Source: Paragorgia papillata (Eukaryota; Cnidaria; Anthozoa; Scleralcyonacea; Coralliidae). Taken from it: a DNA stretch of 64,000 bases. The DNA is taken from contig JAWNZC010000337.1 of assembly GCA_035771165.1 (NCBI GenBank), forward strand, positions 3,801,001-3,865,000. The letters are read 5' to 3'. Position 1 is the stretch's first letter. Each line of letters opens with the position of its first letter. Below, piece by piece: positions 26,201 to 38,200 of the stretch. The notes under the pieces are model-generated. The model saw nothing but the letters and a program-made list of their open reading frames with translations. It was not told where the DNA came from and searched no databases. Made by a program: the position numbers and the translations under genes.

Positions 26201-29200
26201 GACGCGGGATGAGGTCGCTGAATGCTTTGATCTTTATTAGACTGACCATTCTCGTTCTCATCGTTCGTAAGATCAATCACAGGGGGCGCTATCTTCGCAC
26301 TTGTCTGCGCAACCTTTGGCTGAGCAGGTAACGTTCTAGGTATACCAGAAATCATATCGTGTAAATTTGGAGAAGGATTCGTGCATTTGTTTTGCAATGT
26401 CGATGACTTTGTTGTATGATTTGATGCCTTCGATTGGCTATCGGACAATTTCTTTGCCGTCTTGGACGATAATAATTCACCTAAATACGCCGTCGATTTG
26501 CTGCCAAGAAGTTGGATCATCCTAGGGTTCTCTGCAAGTAACCTAGTAATCTGTTCTGGAGAGCCCACAACCACAGCCAGATTGCCGGACTCCAGAGATC
26601 CTCTTGACGTTTGCGGGAAATTCTTGTGTGAGATAATGGCTGGTTTAGAGGTCGGCAATTGTAAAGGAAGAGTTCGAATAGGTTTCTCGAGACTCTGTGA
26701 AGGTTTCGCGGGTGAAGGAAGACGTTGAGATGGCAAAGTGACATTCGATGCTTTAGGGTTTAATAGATGGGATGTTGAAGACAAACAAGCAGGTTTTGGA
26801 ACTAGTTGAACTGATTTTGGAGCTAGATGAACAGGTCTTGGAGCTATTTGAAAAAGTTTCGGTGTCAGTTGACCAGGTTTTAGCATTGCTAGATGAATAG
26901 GTTTGGGGACATATGGAACAGGTTTTGGTGCAAGTGTCACAGGTCTTGCACGTGGCAATTGGATAGAAGTCGTTCGAGGTGACAGAAGATGCGAGCGTGC
27001 GTTCTTATTCGATGTTGATTTGGGAAAGATTTCATTGTACATTTTCGACTGACGAGCTACAGAGTCGCAGCTAGATTTTGAAGTCGGCGTTAAAGTCGTC
27101 CGAGACAATGAGGGCGACTGGTGAGTAGCGCTTGTTTTCGGATTATTTGACTTTTCCTTTGTCAAGTTGACCAGCATATCCATTGCAGAGACGCAGTGAG
27201 CATTGGTTGTTTTTAAAGGTACCTTAACAGGCAAGTTTTGACAGTCCTTCTTTGATGTTTCACTATTAGCCGGTAGAATATTCGATCTTTCCTGAGGTAG
27301 CTTCTTTAGTTCGCTGTTATCACTCCCCGTACACAAACTGGATTTATTTGAGTGAGTGAGAAGTGGTATTTGCCGTTCAATAGCAGTTTGGTTACTCCCT
27401 GAACTAAAGTCATTTTTCCTTTTTAGGTTATTGGCACAACTTGTCGAGTTGATCAATGGACAATTCCCCTTGTTCGTTAAACTAGTGGTTGGTAATTCAC
27501 AAGTGTCCAAGCTATCTTCGTGGCAAGTCACTACGTGTTCTTTCGCCACTTGTTCGGCAATAACCTTGTCATCTTCTAGGGCTAATTTAGTCATAGTTCT
27601 TTGTGAACGATCAATTTCTTCAGTATGACACGTATAGATACATCGCTTATTTGGATGAACTGTGCTCCAGTATAACCTAGTTAGCCTGGACAAAGACAAT
27701 AGTAGAAAGTCACTTTAGTTACATTTACAGGTATATGCAATCCAGGATCTAGCCTGTATGGAATAAGACTATCTGGAGACGACATCACGGGCGTTCGTTG
27801 AGGCATGAGGTTAAATTAGGATTAGTTGGTATACACGAGTTACACGATCATGCGCACGCATCATTCTGGCGGGCCACAGGCATAATTTTGGTGGGCCACA
27901 GGCATAATTTTGGCGGGCTATACATGCATAATTTTGGCGGGTGACATGCATAACAAATTCGACAATTTCTGAAGATATTAGCATCGGGAACTATTTGTAT
28001 CATTAAAAATAGTTAAATTTCGTTTAGTATTGGCCACCTTTTAATGTATGTTGTCCGCCAAAATGATGCGCGCGCAACATCGTGCAACTGGCCTATAGGT
28101 TTTAGTTTAGAGTTCAGGCCTTTAGATCCAGGTCACCCACAACGAACGCCGAATAGTCAGACACATCCAAGAAGGCTGTTTTCCATAATTACGTGCGCTT
28201 TACCCGCGCGGGCGGAGCGAGAAATTTTCAACTTCCAAAGCGAACTGAACAATGCACGCTCCGCCCGCGCTGGCAAAGCGGAAAACATCCTTGAGATGCT
28301 CTACAAAACATGAGCATATACTACAATAGTGGTGAGCAGTTAATAACTAAATACTTCATGTTATGTGGATATAGTAGATCCGTTAGAATTTCCTTCCATC
28401 TACAGTAAACGAAACCAATATGACATTTGCACGATGACGTTTAATGGCGCTGGGTGACTACAACTATACCAGAATGCATTGCCAGTTTCTTCTATTTATT
28501 AGCACTAGGATACTGGCAAAGCATTCTGGTAGTTGTAGTCACCCAACGCCATCCTACGTCATCATACAAATGGTCTAGTCTGCATTGCAAATTTAGTTTA
28601 CGTGAGTTACAAAACCAGAGTACTATCCTAATCAAACGAGTCAGCCCGAGCCTCTGACTCTGTCTGACGCCAGACGATTGCTCTTTGAGTTTTACTAGAG
28701 CATTTTATATAGTGCAATAAGAATATATTATGAAATGACTTACTTATACTCCACAGGGATAAGGATTGTTGATGTATCTGAAGCGCTCGTAATTTTCCCA
28801 AGTTTCTTCACAACCATACAGCCTACGAAAAAAAGGTTTATGAAATCATAGGAGTGCAAACTATGCAATTGAATACCTTAGTTACAATGTAGTGCGAGTA
28901 AGACACGAACATGAAACTGCAACAATACGTAACTTTTAAAGCGGCTACAGTATAATATAAAGAATTTAATTAGACAAACACTTATCAATTATTGGACGAG
29001 TCTGCGCAAAATATCATGATTTGTCAGGGACGGGGTGGGGTACAGAAGATTTGAAGCTGCATGCTTGAAAGATTTACTGTTTGAGAAAATACTTTGATCT
29101 TGGATTCAAGAGTTCAGCGCTAAGTACAACACTCGTTTTACGGCCATTTTCCCCACTGACACAGGGGTTAGTCGGCGGCTCCCCACAGCAGTTTCCTCCA

Positions 29201-32200
29201 CTTCTCTCCACCCTCCCTTTTTAGACCACACTCTCTCATGTCCCTCTCCACAACCTGACTCCATGTCGTCCTTGGCCTTCCTCTGTCTCTCACATCTTCC
29301 ACCTCATACGACATGCTTTTTTTCACCCAGTCACCATCATCTTTCCGTAATACATGCCCCAGCCATCTCTACCGGTTCACCTCACAACATCAGTCACCAA
29401 CTCAATCCCCATTCTTTCTCTCAATTTCACACTCGGCACTCTATCCCACAAAGATACACCACACATCCATCGTATCATCCTCATCTCTGTTCTCTCCAAT
29501 CTTGCACTCTGCTCCACATTCATGGCCCATGTCTCACGTCCCAACACTATTATACACCATTGCAGTCCTCGCACATGTCACATACACTTTCCCTTTAAGT
29601 TTTAATGACACTTCCTTCCTTGTCAGGATCCCTGACAGCTCTTTAAACTTCTTCCATGCACAACGCACCCTTGCCACAGATGCCGAATTTGCACCTCCAC
29701 TCCATTGAGCATATCCCCCAGATAACAAAACTTTCCTACATTTTCCAAATGCACCCCGTTTCCCAAATCTAAGTTTTCATCTATGCCACAATCCTCTCCA
29801 TGACCTGTTCTCTTACACACATACAGGTCGACCGCAGTCGGAGGCAGCCAGAAGGCCCCTCTTTCGTTTAGCTGCTACCCTAAGGCAGGGTTGGGCGCCA
29901 CTCCTCTCCCATATGGTGTTGGTTTTGCGGAGGGAGGAAAACCGGAGAACCAGGTGGAAAACCCTCGGAGCACAGGAGAGACCAACTAAACTCTACTCAC
30001 ATGGTCCAAGGCTCGAGAACGGGGCTGTTCTCAAACGGTCACCCATCCAAGTACTAACCCCGTCCAACCAGGCTTAACTATTGGTGAGAGGCAGCGCGCT
30101 AACAGCACACGCCACCCGTGCTCCCTTCACTTACAAACTTTGCATCAACCCTAGTCAACTTCCCACATACAGTGCATGGCCACTTCCCTGTCCTTTCAAC
30201 ATCACCACAATTCTTCCCAAGACACCATCACCTTAGTTTTGCCAATATTCACCTTCAACACTTTTGCCTCCATGTACTCCTTCCACTTCAGTATCTTTAC
30301 CTTCACTTCATCCATGCTCTCAGCCATCAAAACCAAATCATCCGCATACAACAGCTCCCATGGCAGCCCCTCTCTGACCTCTTGCGTCAGTGCCTCCATC
30401 ACATTCACGAACAGTAATGGGCTCAGGACCGATGTAATCCAACCTTCACCCCAAACTCTTCACTGTTTCCATGCTTCGTTTTTGTCCTTGCTTTCTCATA
30501 CATCGTCATCACCGCTTTCACTAGCCATTCCTCAACTCCCAGCTTCCTCAATGTCCACCTAACCACTTCTCTTGGTACCCTGTCAAATGCTTTCTACAGA
30601 TCTACAAATGCATAAAACAGTGTTTCCTTTTTTGCTAGAAACGTCTCCTGTATCTGCCGCACTACAAAGATTGCATCCGTTGTTCCCTTCCCTTGGCATG
30701 AATCCAAACTGCATTCCATCAATACTTACTTTCTTTCTCAGCCTGCTTTCCAAAACCCTCTCCAATACTTTCATTCCATGTTCTAGCAGCTTTATTGCAC
30801 AGTGCGCCTCACACTATAATGGGTCATCTTTCCCCTTGTATATGGGTATAAGAGTACTTAACTCCCAGTCCTTTGGGATCTTTTCTCATTCACCACCATA
30901 TTAGAGATTTCCGTCATTTTCTTCTCCCCTGCGTGTCCAGCTGCACGGATTATCTCACCCACCAACTCTTTTCATTTGCTTTATTGCCTTGTCTACTTCT
31001 GCCTCTGTTATATACTCTCTTGGACCTTCAACTACTCCACATTCTACAATTCTATCCCAATCATTCTCCACATTTAGTAGCCGCTCCATATATTCTTTCC
31101 ATCTCTTTTTTATCATCTCAGGTTTCACAACTATATTTCCACGCTCATCCTTCAGGCAGTTTATACTCCAACTACACCCTGCCTTTTCTTCGTCATCTGC
31201 TTTGCTATCTTGAACACACATCTCTGTCCTTCCTCTGTATATTGAGCTTTTCTCCAAATATCTTTCTTTCTTGCTGTTGAGCCTGAGCAACTACTTTCTT
31301 TGCAATCTTCTTTGCTTCCACATACTCTGCCAACGCTGCCTTCTCCTCGACAGTTCCCTTTGCCTGACACCACTTTTTGAACTTCAGCTTCTTCTCATTC
31401 ACCTTCTTGCCAACCTCTTCATTCCACCACCATGTCTGCACATGCCTTGGTGGGCCCTTTGTCCACCCACATGCTTCATTAGCTAGAACCCATCCCCTAG
31501 CCTTCTCCCGGCAGAAGTTTTAAATCGGATAAACAATGGAAACAAGTAGCCGAGGAAAACATCTTAGTGCTTTGTATTTTTGCGATTTATTTGGTATGGT
31601 GTATGTTGCAGATAATTTTTCGTTTAAAATTAATGATCAGCTCTCAAGGTTGAGTACTGATTATCTTTGTTTGTTTATTTATTTGACTTGTTTATATAAA
31701 AAAATTGGCTCATCCTCCAAGACGAATAGGTTTCCGTCTCCGTTCCACAAAGCGGTGTATTTAGTAAGACTTTCTTTCCGCTCCACACGTAGTATTCACA
31801 TCAAAACATGTAGTGTGTGTAAGGATAGCATTATAGCAAAAAAACCCTGAGCAGCTAGATAAGGAATCGGAATGTAAAACGGGTAAATTATTTACCATCT
31901 TTTCGCCTCTCTGCGCCGCGAGTCTCACGTATGTTAGCCGTTTCTTGTGAACATAATCGGAAATCATATCCATATATCGTGCCCACTTAGTGCTGAACTC
32001 TTAAGTCCAAGATCGAAGTATTTTCTCAAACGATAAATCTTTCAAGCAAGGAGCTTCAAATCCTCTCTACCCCACCGCTGTCTAAACAAAAATTGTCTCT
32101 TTTCTTCACACAGAGGGTTGAAAAGACCCTGGGTACGTGGTTGGGGTATTCCATGCCATTTGTCTGCATGTTTGTGTACTGTGAACGAACGAACAAACAA

Positions 32201-35200
32201 ATAAACAAACAAACAAACAAACAAATAAACAAACAAACAAACAAACAAACAAACAAACAAACAAACAAAAAAAACAAAAACGAACGAGCAAACAAACAAA
32301 CAAACAAACAAACAAACAAACACAAACAAACAAACAAACAAACAAACAAACAAACAAACAAAATAAAATTTAAAAAAATAGATAAATAAATACAATACCT
32401 GATAAAACAGACAAAAGATTGTGATGAACCCCTCTCAATCCCTTCTTGCTCGTCTTCACCTTGCTCATATCAACACAAACTCGTCGTTCAACTGAAAATC
32501 CTCTTTTGTCAAGAACCACCTAAGAAAAGATATATGAGGATATTTGAACGCAATTTATTGATAAACCAGCACGCAGTTAAATCGAAACCGTGTGGAATTT
32601 ACAAAGGCGCGAGGCCGCTCAATACGATTAAAGTATAGTAACCACATAAGAGTTTAATACGTACCCGATCCTTAGCTCGAAAAGAATGTAAATTGCAATA
32701 CACCGTCTTGTCTGGCAAGAAGGCAGCTTTCGCTTTTCTAAAGTAAAACAAAACATAAAAAAACTTAACCGTTAACGCATACAGTTATTACACATCAAAA
32801 AAGATAAAACACAAGAACACAACAAAAACAAAAAAAAACAAAATAGCAAGAAACAAAAAATGGGATAAATTTACATGTACTGTAAATTAAGGGGAAAAGG
32901 GGGAAACACAAAAAAACATTGAAAATTATACTGATCTGGTTGGCATCACAGACGGACATACCTCCCGCACATAAAATGATAGTTCTCAGGACAACGAGGC
33001 TCACAGCAACCCACAGTTGCACCCACTTCGCCGCAATATTCACAACGCTACACAAGAAAGAAAGAAGAAAAAATACTCCAGACAAATTTCCCAACACTGA
33101 ACACCACAAAGTGGTAGCAACAAGCAGATTCTAACAATCCTTAAAATACTACATAATTTGGACTGCCCTGGGTGTTGGTGGCACAGTGGTTAGTGCACGT
33201 GCCTTTCACCTACTACATAATTTGGACTGCCCTGTGTGTTGGTGGCACAGTTGTTAGTGCACGTGCCTTTCACCTCTGCGAGACGGGTTCGATTCCTGCA
33301 CGGTGCAGTTTTCTGATTAAAAAAAATTCACCTTGGCCGCATGTGAGAAGAATGCTTCCAGTTTGACTCTACCAAACACCACAGGTTTCCTCCGGGTACT
33401 CCGGTTTCCTCCTGTAGTAACACTGGACCAATGAGGGTGGGCCCTTACTGGACCTCTGAGGATAACAGTTTAGATAAACTGATAGAGTTATCCAGTATAA
33501 ATAAGTTTAGTTTAGTTTAGTTAAGAGATATTTTTTAAATTAAGGCTTAACACGCATGACTTGGGACTTGCGAGACAAAACGTTGTTAGATCTCCCAAAA
33601 GTAAAAAGTGTATTAGAAACTGACAATAATACTCACATTTGTAGTTTATAAATTTCCTATAACTGTTATTTTCCTTAATTTTGTTCACTTTGTATTAACA
33701 ATTTAGTTATTATCTATAATTAAGCGCTGTTCTCCTGTTAATACCAGCATTTATGCTGATAGGAGGATCTTCAAAAATTTAAATAAAGATTTTATAATTA
33801 TTTTATTTCATGAAAATTGAAAAAGATTAAAATGATGCTAAAGCTCACTCAAACTAATCGCATTTCAATTGTTCAGTCTAGTATTTCAAAAATGTTTAGC
33901 GTCTTTTACAATACTACATGACGTTTATTAATGGCTGGAATTGAATTTTCCCCAGTGAGTAATATCCAGTAAAACAACCTGAGCCCCACGAAACGATTGA
34001 AACGTAAGCACATGGGGCAATCCGTGGGATACCATACTCATGGCCCTAAAACTAAATAGCGATCAAAGGCGATTGGTTCGATGACGAATATTACGCAGAT
34101 CTCATTACGGGTCTGGACGATATAGCTATTTGGTAAAAACAGACTACTCTCATTGCATGTCTCTCGTGTCACACCCTACGTAAAGTCATGGTCAATCAAA
34201 GTATAGAAACATCAAAGTGTGTAAGCAGTGCTGAAACACAAATCGAAATATAGTAAGATTGGATATATTTTTTTCGTATGTTTTTTGCTGTACAAGCTGT
34301 CGTAAGTTAAACTCAGAGAAAAACTCTGAGCTCCAGACGGGACTCGAACCCACAACCTTCCGAATGCCAGCCGGACGCTCTCACCATTGAGCCACTGGAA
34401 CTCCGATGGTAGACCGAGGTTGTTTTCGATATTTATACGCCTGGGAACTAGTCAACCCGTACGTGTGTCACAAGTTCTTATTGGGCTACAAGTCGCATTG
34501 TGTCAGTTTATTTTCAGTAAATGTTTTTTGTACGTTATTGGTGTTTTCAGCTTGAGTTGGTAAAGTTTTTTCGTATGTTTTTGCTGTACAAGCTGTCGTA
34601 AGTTAAACTCAGAGTTTAAAACACTCTCTCCTCTGCAGAGGCTCGGACTCGGAGGCGGAGAAGACGCGCGAGGAATGATGGGAAGAGGGGAAGAAAAGTA
34701 GCCTCTGCCAGATAATGTTGTCAATATGGCGCCCAAATTCCGTGATGGACTAGGCACCATACTCGGAATTTCAATATATAATCAACTTTAACTTACGGAA
34801 AAGTTGGAAATCCATAAATTGTGAACAAAAGACACATTTAAATTGCTGACAGACAATTCTCAACTCGAGAATGTTAATATTGTTACACAAGGACAGGATT
34901 TTCCAGTTTTGAATTATGCAATGTAAACAAACGCTACCCGAGAAGTTTAAATCAAAAGACACTGAACTGTTGTAAACATAGATCTTATACCCATGATAAG
35001 TTTCACGTATACACGTAGTGCATGTGGTACGTTTGCGAGCTTGGTGTAATGAAGAAAGTTAGCGCTGAGAATATTCCAGCACTGCATGTTCGTCGGCTTT
35101 GTTTATCAACGATTCAACGTTCGATATTAAAACGTTTGTCAGTCTGGCAGCGTTTCGAATTTTTTTATTCGTTCCGGGTGATTTCCATAGAAGAATTCAG

Positions 35201-38200
35201 AAGTAATAACGTGCAGAACAACATTCCAGACTTAGATCTTGAAGAAAACATTGTACTTCGTGCAAACTATCGTCGCTATCTCCCATGACCAGAGAACCGC
35301 AGATTTGTTACTTGACTGAAATCTCTTCGTATTCGGTTCGACTTTGCCGACTTCGAATTCGGTGTTAAAAAATCCTTCTCCGGCGTACTTGCACTTATTG
35401 CAAAGCATTCAATATCTTCTTCTGCATTATGGTTATCGTAAAGAGAATAAAGAAGTCTAAATTAATTGAAATATAGTTTACATCTAAATTGATTTAAAAT
35501 GGCAGACACGTAAATAACAGCAAGAATCAAATAAATTCATGTAATCGCACTATTTCTTCACGAAAATCGTCATGCTAACCTTTGATACTTAGATCTTGAA
35601 GGGAGTGCTGAATTTCTCCCAAATCGTCGGGTTTTTATGCCATTTACCAGAGAACCGCAAATCGTGCCAGAGAACCGCACATTATCTGGCAGAGGCTTCT
35701 CGCCTCTTTTTCCACCTTCCCGACGTTCTCGCGCGCTTTACGATTGCCCGCGCGCCTGCGAATAGAAGCCTCTGCGGAGGAGAGAGGTTTAAAACATACG
35801 AAAAATACAGGCTCAAGCTGAAAACACTAATAACGTACAGGGTTAGATATACTGCCGAAACATGGAACGTAGAGGTCTATTGTTTCGAGCGAAGGCCCTT
35901 CATCGGAGAAGTTTCTCTCTGACGAAGGGCCTTCGTTCGAAACGATAGACTTCTACGTTCCATGATTCGGCAGTATATCCAACCTTACTATATTTCAATA
36001 AAAAAATAGTCTGCATGGAGTTTCGGCGATTGTCTTTGTTCCAACTTTTTGTTCAGATTTATGTAAAGACAATGTATTTTTGGTATAATGAAGGAATCAT
36101 CCAATAACTAACCAGCGTTTGGGATAAATCGCTGAACCGTGTCATTAAAATATTGATCGGCGAAAAACAAAAGATTTGTGCACGGTGAAGACCGTTCCAA
36201 CATAAAATCAAAGCGTATTATAAACGCTTTGAAGTTTGACGAGTTTCCGAGTTGCTGTCGTCGTCGTTAGGGACCTTAAAGTGCCTATGTCATCTTCAGG
36301 GACTTTACATATTTATACTAATTGGAACATTCTGAGAAGATTTGTAATATATCTTCTCAGGCGAAAATTTCATCTTCGTGGATTTTTTTTGCCGTTAAAT
36401 TTGACGGAAGTGACGTCAAAAGAGGAATCTGCAAAGTGGTTTTCATATAGACAAATTCCTCTTTCGACGTCACTTCCGTCAACTTTAACGGCAAAAAAAT
36501 CCATGAAGATGAAATTTTCGCCTGAGAAGATATATTACAAATCTTCTCAGAATGTTCCAATTAGTATAAATATGTAAAGTACCTGAGGATGACATAGGCA
36601 CTTTAAGCAAGCACGGCGCGAATGTCACGACGGCGACCTAAGTACAATAGTATTTTTCAACCAAAACAAAGCGTTGAATAATTTGCCGTCCCAAGAGTGA
36701 TCCCAACACCGTCTCGTTGCACACACAACGTCAACTGAAGCGTTTTGACGTTTTCAAGACAACGTTGTGGCAAGGAACAGCAAAAGCTGTTAATTTACTT
36801 AGGCGTTAATCTATCATACGTCATTTTGTCGAAGCTATGGCTGCCTTTTAAAGATCTTACAAAATACATATAAAGCATAAAATATACGATGTCCTGATCC
36901 ATGGTTTCTTTTAAATCAGTAATTTAATTGACGTCGTCGTCCTAGCTTGCTTAAGGTCCCTGTTGTTGTTGTTGTCAGGATGTCTTATGCCCACCCTAAA
37001 TGCATGCAATTACAACGCTAAGTGTATTTTTTTAATAACGCACCATCTGTCTCCCTCTTGTGAAAGCAACATGAGCATTTTGCAATCTCCCTTCGTCATC
37101 CTCGTAAACCTCCGCTGACCATAGGACACAGTTGACATGAGCCCATTCATCGATATTGAAGTAAAGTAACCTTCCAGCATCCTGGGCGTCGTCGTCTCCA
37201 ATAACATTACAAAAGACACATTTCCGCTTGTCGGCTCCCTGTGAAGTTTAAAAAACCCAACATTATTGCGCACATTAATCAGATAACATAACTTAAAACT
37301 CTTTCTGGGAACATCCGACTCTCAAGTCTTATGTATCTTACTGGGGCTAATGCCAGACGAGTCACAAGAAAAACGCACCCACGGGAAAGGGTTAAACACA
37401 GCGTAATATGAGAAACGTTTTCATGATTTTCTTACACTGCTAAAGTCAACCGAAAAATTCGGCTGACTCGAGCGTGATTTGAACTCGCACCTTCGGGATA
37501 CCGGTCCACCGCTCTACCTGTTGAGCTATCGAGCCGCACAGGGATTGGAGGCGAGTTTTATCCAACTTAAGTGCACGAGATATTCTCGCGACAACTTAAA
37601 CGCTAATCCGTGAGGAAGTGCAATGTTTCAATTCTATTACAGAACCATCCTCAGAGAAACATGAGAAAATGTTTCATGATTTTCTTACACTGCTAAAGTC
37701 AACCGAAAAATTCGGCTGACTCGACCGGGATTTAAGTTGGACAAAACTCGCCTCCAATCCCTGTGCGGCTCAGATCATGAATGACGTAGAATGGCGTCAG
37801 CTGGTCGGAAAAGCCCGCCAAATTCCAAAACTTCACTTTTAGTTTGATTTTTCTTATTATTATTTTATATGTACTCTTATAAAGGTACGTTTGACGTCAT
37901 TTGAACACGAAAGAAGTGCAAAGGCACTCCGCTATCGCCTCGTGCCTCTACTCAACTTCGTTCGGGTTCAAAAGACGTCAAACGTGCCTTTATAAGAGTA
38001 CATATGCACGGAGCTTTATGTTTTAGTTGTTAATTATATTGAGGTTTGTATTTCCAAAATGGTAATAAGAACGACGTCTACGTAGGCATAATTTGCATAC
38101 ACAATGTTCTGTTACAGCAGAAATATTACCCAATTCATATGTATTGGAATACTTGAATAGTATATTCTGTATTTTATCATTTTTTTCATTAAAATTTTTA

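Larger units (their letters stand above)
29030..32085. mobile_element. Inverted-repeat element interrupted by a retrotransposon and a SINE
   Basis: The left arm (about 29,030-29,127) and right arm (about 31,984-32,085) are inverted copies, sharing TACTTTGATCTTGGATTC-like and AGCTTCAAATC-like blocks. The space between holds a broken non-LTR retrotransposon with a 5S-SINE in it. Confidence 0.8.

Noticed and set aside
29263..31486. Plus-strand ORFs rich in Ser, His and Pro
   Set aside because: They are antisense shadows of the minus-strand retrotransposon frames.
32042..32395. Minus-strand ORFs rich in FVCLFVCLF
   Set aside because: They are translations of the CAAA microsatellite.
35022..35288. 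Plus-strand ORF of 88 codons
   Set aside because: It has no splice-compatible neighbours and no family resemblance, and lies among repeats in an intron.
37465..37535. Possible functional tRNA gene on the minus strand
   Set aside because: The acceptor stem pairs, but the anticodon stem does not, and a SINE body follows directly.
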